Of a DNA stretch of 64,000 nucleotides, positions 53,792 through 63,845 are shown piece after piece. The notes beneath the pieces were generated by a model. The model worked only from the letters and a program-made list of their open reading frames with translations, made no database searches and was not told where the DNA came from. Made by a program: the position numbers and the translations under genes. How positions within the stretch are numbered: the stretch's first letter is position 1; the number at the start of each line of letters is the position of its first letter. Origin of the DNA: Symbiodinium natans (Eukaryota; Sar; Dinophyceae; Suessiales; Symbiodiniaceae); the NCBI GenBank assembly GCA_905221605.1, contig CAJNDS010002074.1, forward strand, positions 532,291 to 596,290, read 5' to 3'.

Positions 53792-54674
53792 CTCATGCTC
53801 GTGATGTACTCCCCCCTTAAGCGCCAGAACCCCCTAAACCCTAAACCCTAAACCCTAAACCCTAAACCCTAAACCCTAAACCCTAAACCCTAAACCCTAA
53901 ACCCTAAACCCTAAACCCTAAACCCTAATGCTCGGCGGCCAAGGAAGACAGAAGGCCAACGGGGACTCCTCGCCAAGGCCTGTTTTGAGGGTTTTCGGCC
54001 TCTTTGTGCACCTTGAACGTTTTCATGAAAAGACGCAAATAGAGGGAGCCAGGGTTTCTTAAGGGTTGAGGGTTTAGGGTTTTAGGGTTTAGGGTTTAGG
54101 GTTTAGGGTGAGAGCGCTTACAGGGAACTCAATCTTCGGTTGCACATCCCAGCTTGAGGATGGTGGAAAGGGCTTAGGGCGACTCGCAACCGTCCATCTC
54201 TCGAAACATCTCGCAACCCTCAACACCCTAAACCCTACACCCCTTGGTCTTTAAATACTTTCAAGCCTAAGCCCTGTCAAGTATATCTACCACTAGATGT
54301 TGAAACATCCAAAAGGTAGCTTCCCGAAACTAGGGTTCCGTTCGGGGCACCCATGATAATACGGGCTCTTGTGCCCCCCTATCTTGAGGATGCCCCAGAA
54401 AGGACCACGAACTGTCCAGCATCCGAGCTACCCAAACCCCCAGCATGCCTGAATTCACGTACTCCTGAACCTTGACCTCAAATCTCTCTGAACCCTCTAG
54501 ACTCTAAACCCTAAACAGCCAAACCCCAGCCGGTGCGATAAGTTCCCCTAAACCCTAAACATCCCTAAACCCTAAACCCTAAACCCTAAACCCTAAACCC
54601 TACACCCTTATCCCTAAACCCTAAACCCTAAACCCTAAACCCTAAACCCTAAACCCCTGTCTTCGCATCCTCAG

Positions 54675-54719
54675 GCTGGCGTGGAGGACTCACAGTGGCT
54701 CGCGAAGGCTGCCAGAAGG
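54675..54719 (+). CDS. Exon-like island, unassigned
   Basis: CCTCAG acceptor after CCCTAAA, 15 codons AGVEDSQWLAKAARR in phase 0, canonical GTGAGC donor, then TTTAGGG from 54760. It joins in phase with the island at 55245. Confidence 0.5.
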
Positions 54720-55244
54720 GTGAGCCGAGAGAGCCAACATACCCCTTGTTGGGGGGGCGTGTTTAGGGTTTAGGGTTTAGGGTTTAGGGTTTAAGGTTTA
54801 GGGTTTAGGGTTTAGGGTTTTGGCGTACAAATCAAACCCAGAAAATCATGGCGTACAAAAGACTCACATGCCCTGTTTGTGGACTAGACCTGGAGTCCTA
54901 GGGTCCTAGAGAAGACATGGCTTTAGAAACAGGTTTTTTTGGATGGCACGCAAAAGAAGTGAACGTGGATAGTGCTCGCGGGCACACCGAGGGGGGAGAC
55001 CCTGCAGCCCTAAATTTGCTTGAGGTCCAGCGTTTAGGCCCCCAACGCTAGACCATACAACCCAAGCCCCAGACTGCCAGACCCTAAGCCCCAAGTAGTT
55101 TCGCGCACCGTTGGGTTTTGAGTTGCGTCGCTTTCCTTCAACCCCAAACCCCAAACCTGAAACCCCAACCCAAAATACCCAAACCTTTGAACCTTAAACT
55201 TTTAAGCCTTAAACCCCAAAACCTAAGACCAACAAACTTTTCAG

Positions 55245-55295
55245 GCGCGCGAGTTGGCCAAAGACTGGGGTGTTCTTGGCCTGGTGGCCCTTCAG
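55245..55295 (+). CDS. Exon-like island, unassigned
   Basis: TTTTCAG acceptor, frame ARELAKDWGVLGLVALQ, then a GC donor (GCGCAG) running into TTTAGGG. Phase 0. Together with 54675-54719 it forms a helical segment, possibly of the same large gene as the GCN1-like exons, though not recognisable alone. Confidence 0.48.
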
Positions 55296-55622
55296 GCGCA
55301 GTTTAGGGTTTGGGGTTTAGGGTTTCGGGTTTGGGGTTTAGGATTTCGGGGCATTCAGTTAGAGGGTGATGAGTCGGCGCTAGGTTGGAGCCCTTATGGT
55401 GTCACAACAAACTCCAAGAAAGCAGTGTTAATTCAGCGTTAGGTATTCAGAGGCCCTCAAGTAGAACAACCCCTCTGGTTGCAGGTCGCCTGTTTGCTGG
55501 AAAGCGCGCATGTGTCATGACCAGGTAGTGCCAATTCCTATTCCTACCGCAGTCATCGTGATTGCGGGGGTTCTCGCCGAGATGGACGCATTCAAGATCC
55601 TGGCCACTTGGGCTTGTTGGGG

Positions 55623-55724
55623 GGGTTTACGAAATAGGGGTACCTTATTGGTGTCCTGATTATATAAGGGAATCCTACTATTTGGGGGGTCTATATGAGG
55701 GGTCCCGTATTGTCGTAAACCCAC
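55623..55724. mobile_element. Family C-like inverted-repeat element
   Basis: TTTACGAAATAGGGGTACC at the left, GGGAATCCTACTATTTGGGG in the centre, TATTGTCGTAAAC at the right. The ends TTTACGA and TCGTAAA are inverted repeats. Confidence 0.72.
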
Positions 55725-56062
55725 AGGTGAGCATCTGGTGCTTTTTAGGGCTTCCCATCTCAAATCTACCCCTGAACACGCCCGTGGTTCGCATGCGCAG
55801 CATGCTGAGGCCACGGTGTTCATCAGCAAGCCCCTCGTCCTGCCGTGTGGGTTTTGGGTTTAGGGTTTAGGGTTTAGGGTTTAGGGTTTAGGGTTTAGGG
55901 TTTAGGGTTTAGGGTTTAGGGTTTAGAGTCTGTAGAGTTTAGGGTTTAGGGCTTAGGGTGCCAAGACAACCAGGGCCTGCAGAGGAGTGTACGCAATCGC
56001 CATGGTTGAGGCCTGTACATGCTCTAGGGTGTAGGGTTTAGGGTTTAGGGTTTACCAAACAA

Positions 56063-56154
56063 GGTTCATCCAGCTGACGCTTGGAGCAGTCGCCCTGAAG
56101 TACGCAATGGAGCACCAGACCCCCGAAGAGCCTCTCGGCAGCACAGAGTTACCA
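56063..56154 (+). CDS. Exon-like island, unassigned
   Basis: After TTTAGGG and a CAAACAAG acceptor, a frame contains FIQLTLGAVALKYAMEHQTP and PEEPLGSTELP. A family A element begins at 56158, so the donor would sit at the element boundary. Confidence 0.42.
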
Positions 56155-56157
56155 GGC

Positions 56158-56287
56158 TGGTTCTTGGTAGGGAATGAGGGAATTAGGGCCCGATATAATC
56201 CGTTAAAGGGTATACTATACATATATATATATATGTATATGCATATATGGATACGGCCCTAATTCCCTCATTCCCTACTAAGAACCA
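56158..56287. mobile_element. MITE/introner-like palindrome, family A copy 5
   Basis: The left arm TGGTTCTTGGTAGGGAATGA and its continuation pair with the right arm over 33 bp with one mismatch. The centre is (TA)n. It is the most intact copy in the window. Confidence 0.88.
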
Positions 56288-56454
56288 GGGAGTTCTGTGG
56301 GGTTTAGGCTTTCTGAGACGTAGTGGAGCCTGTTGGTCAAATCCCTGCACACCTGCACGTGGACATGGTGGATACCCACTTTGCGCCCAGGTACATCCGC
56401 CAGCAAATGGCTGGAAACACGGGCGAGGAAGCAAAGAAGGATCAGTAGGTGCCG

Positions 56455-56575
56455 CATGATGGGGCAAAACAGGCCCCAGGAATTGCGCGAGAGGGCCGTA
56501 GAAAGCATATGGACGGTGGAGGGAAGGCCCGTTGGCTCCCTGACATACTCCATCCCTGGTTGCCCACAAGGCTGT
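56455..56575 (+). CDS. Possible exon, unassigned
   Basis: An open frame contains ELRERAVESIWTVEGRPVG and LTYSIPGCPQG. Splice edges are not clear and no family is recognised. Confidence 0.28.
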
Positions 56576-57079
56576 AGACCCTTAGATCCTGTAACCCCAA
56601 CCCCCCCCCCCCCCGCCCCCAACAAAAAAAAACAGACACTGCAACGATGCCTGCCCTGAATGCAGTCAATCCTTCAGCGCATCTTACGCCCAAAAGGGAA
56701 CCCCCCCCAGGACATATGTCTGTTGCAAGCCCGCCATCATACCCACCACATGTGTTCGTGGGCTCCCGTGCGAACCCTAAACCCTAACCCCTACATCCTA
56801 AACCCTAAACCCTAAACTCTAAACCCTGAACCCTCAACCCTAAACCCTTTCTGGGGTCCCCGTAGAAGCCCCTTTAGCCCCCAAAACCCGGAGCTCGCCA
56901 AAAGTCCGCGCGAAAGCGGGTGAGCTCCAGGAAGGCCATCGCATGCGCCAAGGAGAGAAAAAGAGGCGAGGATGAGCTTGGGGTTTAGGGTTTAGGGTTT
57001 AGGGTTTAGGGTTTAGGGTGGTATGACTCAAAGATGAAGGGTACGTAGGTCGCCACCCCAGCAAGAACCTCAATACTAA

Positions 57080-57245
57080 AACCCTAAATAAACCCTAAAC
57101 CGTGAACCCTAACCCTAAACCCCAAACCCCAAACCCCAAACCCCAAACCCCAAACCCCAAACCCCAAACCCTAAACCCTAAACCCTATAAGCCCTAAGCC
57201 CTAAGCCCTAAACCCTAAACCCTAAAAATACCCTAAACCCTAATT
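57080..57245. repeat. CCCTAAA array with CCCCAAA block
   Basis: About seven CCCCAAA units (57117-57167) are followed by CCCTAAG and CCCTAAA units. Confidence 0.92.
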
Positions 57246-57249
57246 TGTA

Positions 57250-57690
57250 TTTGCGGAATCCTTTGAAGTATGAGGGTTTAACGATTTAAGGTTGAGGGAA
57301 AAAGACGGCTTGAGAAGTACACTTCATGTTTTGTTTACTATTACTATAGAAAAATTGTGAAATAGGAATCATAACCATGACAATATTTAAAGACAACACA
57401 TAGCATTGAGTACAGACAAACATACCGAGTCATAAATTTCCTGGACACTTATATTGCTTCCAGTCATAGCTATCATAACCAGAATCATCAAACGGACTAA
57501 CAAATAGACGAAAACAGTCGCAAATAGGCGTGAAATAAATCGTCATTATGCCAAGGGCCAAGGGTGGATACCACAACCAAGGAACTAAACTACCATTCAC
57601 TAAACTCTTAGGGTGTTGGGTGTAGGGCTTAGAGTGTAGGGCTTGGGGCATCACTGCTCCTTGACCTGCCACAAACTTGCACAGCTCAAC
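57250..57690. other. AT-rich stretch without arrays
   Basis: A-rich sequence resembling the composition of 23276-23725. A minus-strand frame at 57430-57672 shows nothing recognisable. Confidence 0.5.
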
Positions 57691-57802
57691 TGCACCCTAA
57701 ACCCTAAACCCTAAACCCTAAACCCTGAACCCTGAACCCTGAACCCTAAACCCTAAACCCTAAAGCCTGAACCCCCAAAATTTCCGATCTGCTTGGGCCA
57801 AG

Positions 57803-57851
57803 GATGGGGGCAGCACTGGCTCTGGCAGAGACCCTGACAAAGATGGACAAG
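57803..57851 (+). CDS. Exon-like island, unassigned
   Basis: GGGCCAAG acceptor, frame MGAALALAETLTKMDK, canonical GTGAGG donor. CCCTAAA/CCCTGAA array upstream (57693-57775), TTTAGGG downstream (57872). Confidence 0.48.
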
Positions 57852-58217
57852 GTGAGGTCCCAACAGTGTTGGGGTTTTAGGGTTTAGGGTTTAGGGTTTG
57901 GGGTTTAGGGCGCTTTAAATCCTGTTTCGGGTCCTTTAAGCCCTTTAAACCTTTCGGGCCTTTAGGGGGTTTAGGGTTTAGGGTTGGGATTCTTCCCCCT
58001 TTCAGTATATAGCAGTCCCCAACAAGGGGATGCAGTGACCTCGAGTCAAGAGGGCGGGCTCGCAATCTTTACTTTCCGAGTTTTAGGGCTCTTAGGGTTT
58101 AGGGTTTAGGGTTCTTAAGGATTAGGGGTTCTTAGGGTTTCGTTGGGCTCTATAAGTTTTAGGGGTTTAGGGTTTACGCAGGGCCCTAAACCCTAAAACC
58201 CTCTGAGAGTTTGAGAG

Positions 58218-58278
58218 GACCTAGCAGCGACCTACATCGGCGAGCTCCAAGCCGGTGCCAGCGACCCCAAATGGCAAG
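58218..58278 (+). CDS. Exon-like island, unassigned
   Basis: After a short CCCTAAA stretch, the frame contains DLAATYIGELQAGASDPKW. The donor is not clear. Confidence 0.35.
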
Positions 58279-58508
58279 TCAGGTGCCGGGAGTGTGCTGC
58301 GGGAGGACACTTGGGTGCGCGGTGGGGTATCAGAATAAAAATAGTATTGTTCATACAATATTATATTATATAGTGTAATATAATACAATATGAATTAATT
58401 GTAAACGCTTGCGCGCGCCGCCTCGGCAGCCGGGCCGGCCCCAGGACAGGAAAGGAGGAAAGAGGGTTTCGCAAAAAAAGGGAGGAAGGGCGGGGGGGTG
58501 AGGGAGGG

Positions 58509-58512
58509 GGGT

Positions 58513-58566
<54 letters not shown>

Positions 58567-58620
58567 GGGGGGGCGTGGGTGGGGGTGGGTGGGGGGGGGT
58601 GGGGGGGGGGGTGGGGGGGG
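58509..58620. repeat. Poly-G tract
   Basis: More than 50 consecutive G, then G runs separated by T. Poly-Gly and poly-Pro frames here are artefacts. Confidence 0.95.
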
Positions 58621-59070
58621 GCACTCCCCCTGTAGGAGCCACCGACAAGCGCACGGCATCGGTTTGCAGCTCCTCCAAGGGATTGGGGGGGGTCCCACAG
58701 GGCGGGGGGGGGGGGGGGGGTGGCGTCAGAAAATTTGGCATGGGAAGGGTTGGGTTAGGGGGAAGGAGGCCCGATCCGGGTCTGCTTGTTCCAGACGCTT
58801 CTCGGCAGGAAGCCGAGGCAAATATGATATACTTGAATTTAAACAAATAAATCGAATACAGATAATGAATCGACAAATATGTATGTATTATATATATATA
58901 TATGTAATGCACGTACCTCTCGTGAGAACTCCTGACAGCACATGCGGCGTTCTTTCTGTTGGTGTGGGTGTGCTTGGGCGCATCCGACCTTTCTGCGGCA
59001 AGCTTGGCTGAAAAAAGGGGAGGTTGAGGCCGCGGCCCCTTAAGGGCCTTAGGGCCTTAGGGGCAAGGCC

Positions 59071-61952
59071 ATGGACTTTGGCCAAGCACCCCTGGTGCCG
59101 CTGCAAAGCTTGGTGGCAGCAGAGGTTCCTTCTTATTTCGAAGCGGGTTTCGACCCCTCCCCGTCCAGAGCAATGTCAATCCATGTGGAACAGATGGAAC
59201 AAGTTGACCGCCCAAACCCCTTGTGGATGATCCGTTTCTTCAAGACGCAGCCGTGCAATTGCGATGTGGACCATGACCACCGCGCTTGTCCCTGGTACCA
59301 CAGTGAGCGTGAGAGGAGACGACCAGTTCTCGTTGGAAACACATCATCTTTGCAAGCTCTAGCCTACATGAGCGTGCCTTGTGAGCATCGCTTCGACAAT
59401 GACCAACCCTGCCCCAACGGCGAGCTCTGCAACCGTTGTCACAGCAACACAGAGTTGCTGTATCACCCCGATCTCTACAAAAAGCGCTTTTGCCATCAGC
59501 TTCAGAAGTGCCCACGCGGCCAGCTCTGTGCATTCGCGCACGCCCGCGACGAACTGCTTGGGCCCCACTTCTCCCCAGAGGAGGAGAGCCGCCCGACAGA
59601 AGAGTTCATGGCGCACCATTTCAAAACGCAGTGCGGAGCTCAGCGTACGTTGTGCTTCTAAGACTTCCATAGGAGAGCTTTGGTACCGTGCTCCCCCTGC
59701 GAGTCTCAGGTGGTGCCCTATCGGCGGTCCGCACAACTGGGAGAACTGCGTCTACGCCCACACCTACCGTGATTTCCGGCGTGTTCCCATGCTTGGGTAT
59801 TCATCGCAGCCTTGTCAACGTTGGGCGATGAGCACGAAACAGAACCTTTACTTCAACATAGCTTGAGAGCAATGCCGTTTTGCCCAGTCTCTTAGCTTGT
59901 CTACATGTGTGTGTGTGTGTGTGCTGGTGTAGGTGCGGGTGTGGTGGGTGTGGGTGTGGTGTGCGACTGGGCGTGGGCGTGGGTGTGGGCGTGGGTGTGT
60001 GTGCAGTGGGTGTATGGGCCTGGGTGCGGGTGTGGTGCGGATGTGGATGCAGGTGTGGGTGTGGGTCGTGTGTGGGCGTTTGTGCAAGCATGCATTTGGG
60101 TGTTGTGGTGTAGCACATGTCTGGTCCTTGCACTTGCAGGCGAGGCGGCACTGCATTTGCTTGTTTTCCCGAGAACGAGAACGAGAACGAGAAAGAGAAG
60201 GAGAAGGAGAAGGAGAAGGAGAAGGAGAAGGAGAAGGAGAAAGAAAAGGAGAAGGAGAAAGAAAAAGAGAAAGAAAAAGAGAAAGAAAAAGAGAAAGAAA
60301 AAGAGAGAGAGAGAGAGAGAGCGAGCGAGCGTGAGAGCGTGCGAGTGAGCGAGTGAGCGAAAGAGAGAGAGAGAGAGAGAAGGCGAGAGAGAGAGAGAGA
60401 GAGAGAAAGATCGACAGGAAGAGTCACAGAGAAAGACAGAGACGGACAGTCACAGAGAGAGAGAGAGAGAGCGCGAGGCTATGCTAGTTGTACTGTTGTG
60501 GGTCTACAGTCATCTCTGTCTCGCTTTCTCCCTCTTTCTCTCTCTCTCTCTCCCTCTCCCTCTCCCTCTCCCTCTCCCTCCTGAACTTTGTCTATCTGTA
60601 CTCTGCAGTGGCATGGCTTCTCCGAGGAGCTCGGCGGACACCGACTACCTCGCCCGCTGCCCACTTGGGTTCGCCTGCCCACTCGCTCACGGCGCCAAGG
60701 AGCAGCTCTACCACCCGAGGTTGGGGGTTTAGGGTTTGGGGTTTAGGGTTTAGGGTTTAGGGTTTAGGGTTTTGGGTCCCTAAACCCTAAACCCAAGGTT
60801 CTACAAGGCAAACCCCTGCAGTGACCGGAGCTGCCGCCGGGGAGTTCTTTGTGCCTTCACTCATGGAGAGCCGGCCACTCGGTAGGTTGTTGGGAGGTTT
60901 AGGGTTTAGGGTTTAGGGTTTAGGGTTTAGGGTATTGTTTAAGGAATTTACCTTATTGGGGTTTAAGAGGATCATATTCAGGAATATTCTTTGAAGGATT
61001 ACCTTTTTGAGGGGATCATATTCAGGAAGATTCTTTCAAGACTTACCTTATTGGGGTTTAAGAGGGTCATACTGAGGAAGATTTTTTCCGAGGGTTTTCT
61101 GGGCCATCCGAGGCCAGAACCCACCCGGATCAGCGGAAAGCTTCGCTGCGGAAGCCGCTCCCCGACGCAGAGCAGATTTTGGCCCAGCTGCAACCCAACT
61201 TCGCGCGGGCGCCGGTGTACCTGTCAGCAGAGGATCCCAAGCTACAAAGCCCCAAAAGCCAGAAGCTGGAGAGGAGGGAGGGCAGGGAGAACCGGAAGAT
61301 GGGGGCCAACAAGGCAGGAATGGACAAGAGGGCCTACGAGAGCGCTCCGGGTCAGACCCCAGGCCCAGCAAGCCCAGCAAGCCCAGCAAGCCCAGCAAGC
61401 CCAGCAAGCCCAGCAAGCCCAGCAAGCCCAGCAAGCCCAGCTGTGCCGATGCGCTTCCAAGCTCCTCAAGGCCCTGTGCCCACGCCAGTGGCAACTCCCT
61501 ATCCTCAAGCTCCCCTCCTCCTCCCCATCTCCCCTTGCTCCAACACTTTCCTGACGCTGGCCTCGGCCAGCCCAGCATCGGTGGGGATGCCTTACACCCC
61601 CAACAACCCCAGCTACAGCCGGCTGAAGATCCCCAAGCCCGACCTCGAAACGGACTCCAACGGCTGGCGCACCAACTCTTCCTTCGGCCCTGGCACCCCC
61701 GTGGCCTCCTTGCCATCCACTCCGAGGTCGGTGGTCCCGTCATCCAGTACCTATGTTTCCCCTTTTTTGGAATTATTTTTTCTTTTTTTGTTTATATAGA
61801 ACCCAAGAGGATAATTAAGAATAGTGTTTTTGTCAAGGTTCTAAGTAGGGAGTATAGGTACCAGGTCTGGCTCCACTCCGGTGGCCGAAGGTGAGGGCTA
61901 CGGCTCACCCGTGGCGGCACTTCCCATTCCCGTTGCGCTGCTTAGGCCCTAG
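59071..61952 (+). CDS. CCCH-type zinc-finger protein with two tandem three-finger modules
   Basis: Probable RNA-binding regulator of mRNA fate. Exons: 59071-59630; 59710 to about 59815; about 60609-60719; 60798-60881; 61118 to about 61750; perhaps a last one to a TAG at 61950-61952. Introns 59631-59709, 60720-60797 and 60882-61117 are GT-AG and phase-consistent. Module 1 (residues about 55-157): FKTQPCNCDVDHDHRACPWY with a following ERERRRP (plant-like Arg-rich CCCH), then C104-C114-C120-H124 and C141-C147-C153-H157, with LLYHPDLYKKRFC between. Module 2 repeats the plan across exons 2-4: WCPIGGPHNWENCVYAH with DFRR, then CPLGFACPLAHGAKEQLYHP, then NPCSDRSCRRGVLCAFTH. The C-terminal part is Pro/Ser-rich with an SPA tandem repeat. 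The edges of exons 2-3 and the 3' end are uncertain. Confidence 0.82.
59900..60116. repeat. GT/GGGTGT-rich tract in CCCH intron 2
   Basis: Irregular GTGTGGGTGTGGG-type low-complexity sequence. Confidence 0.85.
60172..60480. repeat. GAGAAG/GAGA purine-rich tract
   Basis: GAACGAGAACGA grading into GAGAAGGAGAAG, GAGAAAGAAAAA and (GA)n. It is followed at 60530-60580 by a CTCTCC pyrimidine tract on the same strand, so the two could pair in the transcript. Confidence 0.9.
60720..60797 (+). other. Telomeric-repeat intron of the CCCH gene
   Basis: A 78-nt GT-AG intron between exons that encode LYHPR and FYKANPC. The sequence is GTTGGGGG, then about six TTTAGGG-type units, a six-base turn around GGGTTTTGGGTCCC, then two CCCTAAA units and AAG. 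It is a head-to-head telomeric junction from donor to acceptor. Confidence 0.88.
60950..61112. mobile_element. Family G repeat, three tandem half units
   Basis: TTACCTTATTGGGGTTTAAG occurs twice and GGATCATATTCAGGAA occurs twice, with a third diverged copy (GGGTCATACTGAGGAAG). It fills the 3' part of the CCCH intron 60882-61117. Confidence 0.75.
61363..61440 (+). repeat. AGCCCAGCA nonanucleotide repeat encoding SPA
   Basis: About 8.5 perfect 9-bp copies in the CCCH coding sequence. The reading frame is kept (Ser-Pro-Ala). Confidence 0.93.
61752..61866. mobile_element. Inverted-repeat insertion near the CCCH 3' end
   Basis: AGTACCTATG at the left and GTATAGGTACCAG at the right are inverted. 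Coding-like sequence (TPVAEGEGYGSPVAALP) resumes after it, so it is probably an intron of introner type. Direct CCAG copies flank it. Confidence 0.5.
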
Positions 61953-62435
61953 ACTAGGCTCCAGCCTATTCTGGGCACGGTGCCGTGCGTAGGACCATTT
62001 TCCTGGAAGGTGCAGGCCGAGTGGGAGTAGAAGGAGTGGCCAACAGAGTAGAATCCATGAAGCTGAGATCGAGGAACCAGTTCTAGCCCTAGCTAGTAGT
62101 TGGGATGGCTCAGGGTCGCAGCTGCGAACAGATCTTTGAGCGGCCTCGACTGTCTTAGTCGAAGCTCTCGGCCTGTACTTTCCGACGTGTCCTGTCAATT
62201 CTCCATCGCACGCCAATCGGAACACTGTTTGCCGCAGCCTCGTGCCGGCTGCACATGCCATGTGTGGGTTGCCTCATGGCAACGACTTCGTGATGTAGTG
62301 TAGAGTGTAGACACTGTAGAGCTTGTTATAGCACCCATGCTTTGCAGAGGATCCGGCCATCCCAGAGGGATCATGGGCCAAATGCTAGGCAACACCAAGG
62401 AGAAAAGAGTTTGCGGCGTGGGCTGCGGCCACTTC

Positions 62436-62535
62436 GGAGGATCCAAAAAGTAGATCCCCTTCAGGATTCCTAAGAATGACCCCCAATAGTAGTATAAGGT
62501 ACTCTTCGGGGCCTGTACCTTTTTGGATCCTCCCA
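62436..62535. mobile_element. MITE/introner-like element, family D copy 1
   Basis: GGAGGATCCAAAAAGTAGAT at the left and GTACCTTTTTGGATCCTCCC at the right are inverted repeats of about 15 bp. Inverted copy of 63138-63244. Confidence 0.88.
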
Positions 62536-62542
62536 CAGGTCT

Positions 62543-62682
62543 ACTTGGAGGTTCATGGTACTTATTAACAGTTTACCAATTAGAACTGTACTTATAACTG
62601 TACTTAGAACCATATTAGGGCAGTTTTAAGAGGCTGATAAGTACAATTCTAATAGGTTAATACGTACCATGAACCTCCAAGT
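62543..62682. mobile_element. MITE/introner-like element, family E copy 2
   Basis: Perfect 18-bp ends ACTTGGAGGTTCATGGTA and TACCATGAACCTCCAAGT. The interior repeats AACTGTACTTATAACTGTAC. Confidence 0.9.
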
Positions 62683-62698
62683 AAGGCTGTGTAGTCAG

Positions 62699-62770
62699 CC
62701 AGTGATTCTGCTGCCGTCAGTTCCCTCGGCCAGGCGTGGCTTTCTGGAGCTCATGGACACGATGCCCCAG
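62699..62770 (+). CDS. HEAT-like exon of an unassigned gene
   Basis: TAGTCAG acceptor, 24 codons containing VILLPSVPSARRGFLELMDT and MPQ, phase 0, GT donor at 62771. It lies just after the family E element and would be spliced to 63246. Confidence 0.45.
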
Positions 62771-62799
62771 GTCCGGTGTGTTGGCCCTCGAAGATGGCA

Positions 62800-63030
62800 A
62801 CCCCAAACCCTAAACCCTAAACCCTACACCCTAAACCCTAAACCCTAAACCCTAAACCCTAAACCCTAAACCCTAAACCCTAAACCCTAAACCCTAAACC
62901 CTAAACCCTAAACCCTAAACCCTAAACCCTAAACCCTAAACCCTAAACCCTAAACCCTAAACCTAACCCTAAACCCTAAACCCTAAACCCTAAACCCTAA
63001 ACCCTAAACCCTAAACCCTAAACCTAAACC
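62800..63030. repeat. (CCCTAAA)n array, about 230 bp
   Basis: About 32 units, in the intron between the two HEAT-like exons. Confidence 0.96.
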
Positions 63031-63137
63031 CGCTGGAGCCAGAGGTGCCATGTAGCAGGTGCTGGTGTTGTGGCACCCATGTCTTATGGGGAAGCGAACT
63101 CGTGTTTTTCCGTGCTTTGCACCTTCCTAGACCCCCT

Positions 63138-63244
63138 TGGGAGGATCCAGAAAGGTAGAGCCCCCAAATAGCACCTTACACTATATTGGTTGGGGTCATT
63201 CTTATAGGAATCCTTAAAGTGGATCTACTTTTTGGATCCTCCCA
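63138..63244. mobile_element. MITE/introner-like element, family D copy 2
   Basis: TGGGAGGATCCAGAAAGGTA at the left and CTACTTTTTGGATCCTCCCA at the right. Its right end runs into the acceptor AG at 63244-63245. Confidence 0.9.
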
Positions 63245-63245
63245 G

Positions 63246-63347
63246 CTGGGTTGTGCACAGGCCATGAAGATGGACTTTGCCCCGTACATCGAGCAGCTCT
63301 TCCCTCCCATGCTGATGGGAATCACAGGCACGGCACCTGCGTCGGAG
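63246..63347 (+). CDS. HEAT-repeat exon, importin-like
   Basis: 34 codons beginning LGCAQAMKMDFAPYIEQLFP and continuing PMLMGIT; phase 0, GC donor at 63348. The pattern A(M)K..F.PYI..LFPPML resembles HEAT repeats of importin-beta family karyopherins. One exon cannot decide between karyopherin and other HEAT proteins. Confidence 0.5.
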
Positions 63348-63629
63348 GCTAGATGCGTGACACGCGCTTGATATTTCTATTGGTCAGATTTGACGCGCGT
63401 TTCGGGGCGGAGCATGCCTAAAGCCCTGAACCCTACAGCATACAATTATGTTCTTTCGCTGGTACGTACATACGATGGTTTAGGGTTTAGGGTTTAGGGT
63501 TTAGGGTTTATTTCAAGTTACTTAGCTGTTCAGACTGCACCTTGGTGAGCCTTGGCGAGGTGACAAAGATCAAAACGAGGACGCGGCCTGTTGCGCTCCG
63601 CATCTGGGGCAGCCTTACACCTCAAGTCC

Positions 63630-63845
63630 CCCCTAAACCCTGAAAGTCCGAAGTCCTCAACCCTAAACCCTAAACCCTAGACCCTAAACCCTAAACCCTA
63701 AACCCTAAAGCCTAAAGCCTAAACCCTAAACCCTAAACCCTAAACCCTAAACCCTGAACCCTGAACCCTGAACCCTGAACCCTGAACCCTGAACCCTGAA
63801 CCCTGAACCCTGAACCCTGAACCCTGAACCCTGAACCCTGAAAGT
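63630..63845. repeat. CCCTAAA array converting to (CCCTGAA)n
   Basis: Ordinary units at the left are followed by about 13 consecutive CCCTGAA units. The stretch is bounded on both sides by the word AAAGTCCGAAGTCCTCA (about 63643 and 63840). Confidence 0.94.

Larger units (their letters stand above)
51197..54674. other. Stretch with arrays and weak exon candidates
   Basis: TTTAGGG variants at 52255-52385, CCCTAAA at 52480-52720, TTTAGGG at 53047-53215, CCCTAAA at 53832-53930, and TTTAGGG then CCCTAAA at 54065-54655. A frame at about 52939-53046 contains FFIAPLMLSIGSLLAGYFYV, membrane-like, after a CAG acceptor and directly before TTTAGGG. A small frame near 51712-51740 ends LELGDIEK before a GTAGGT donor. 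Confidence 0.45.

Noticed and set aside
58361-58912. Proline-rich or glycine-rich proteins on both strands
   Set aside because: Created by the poly-G tract.
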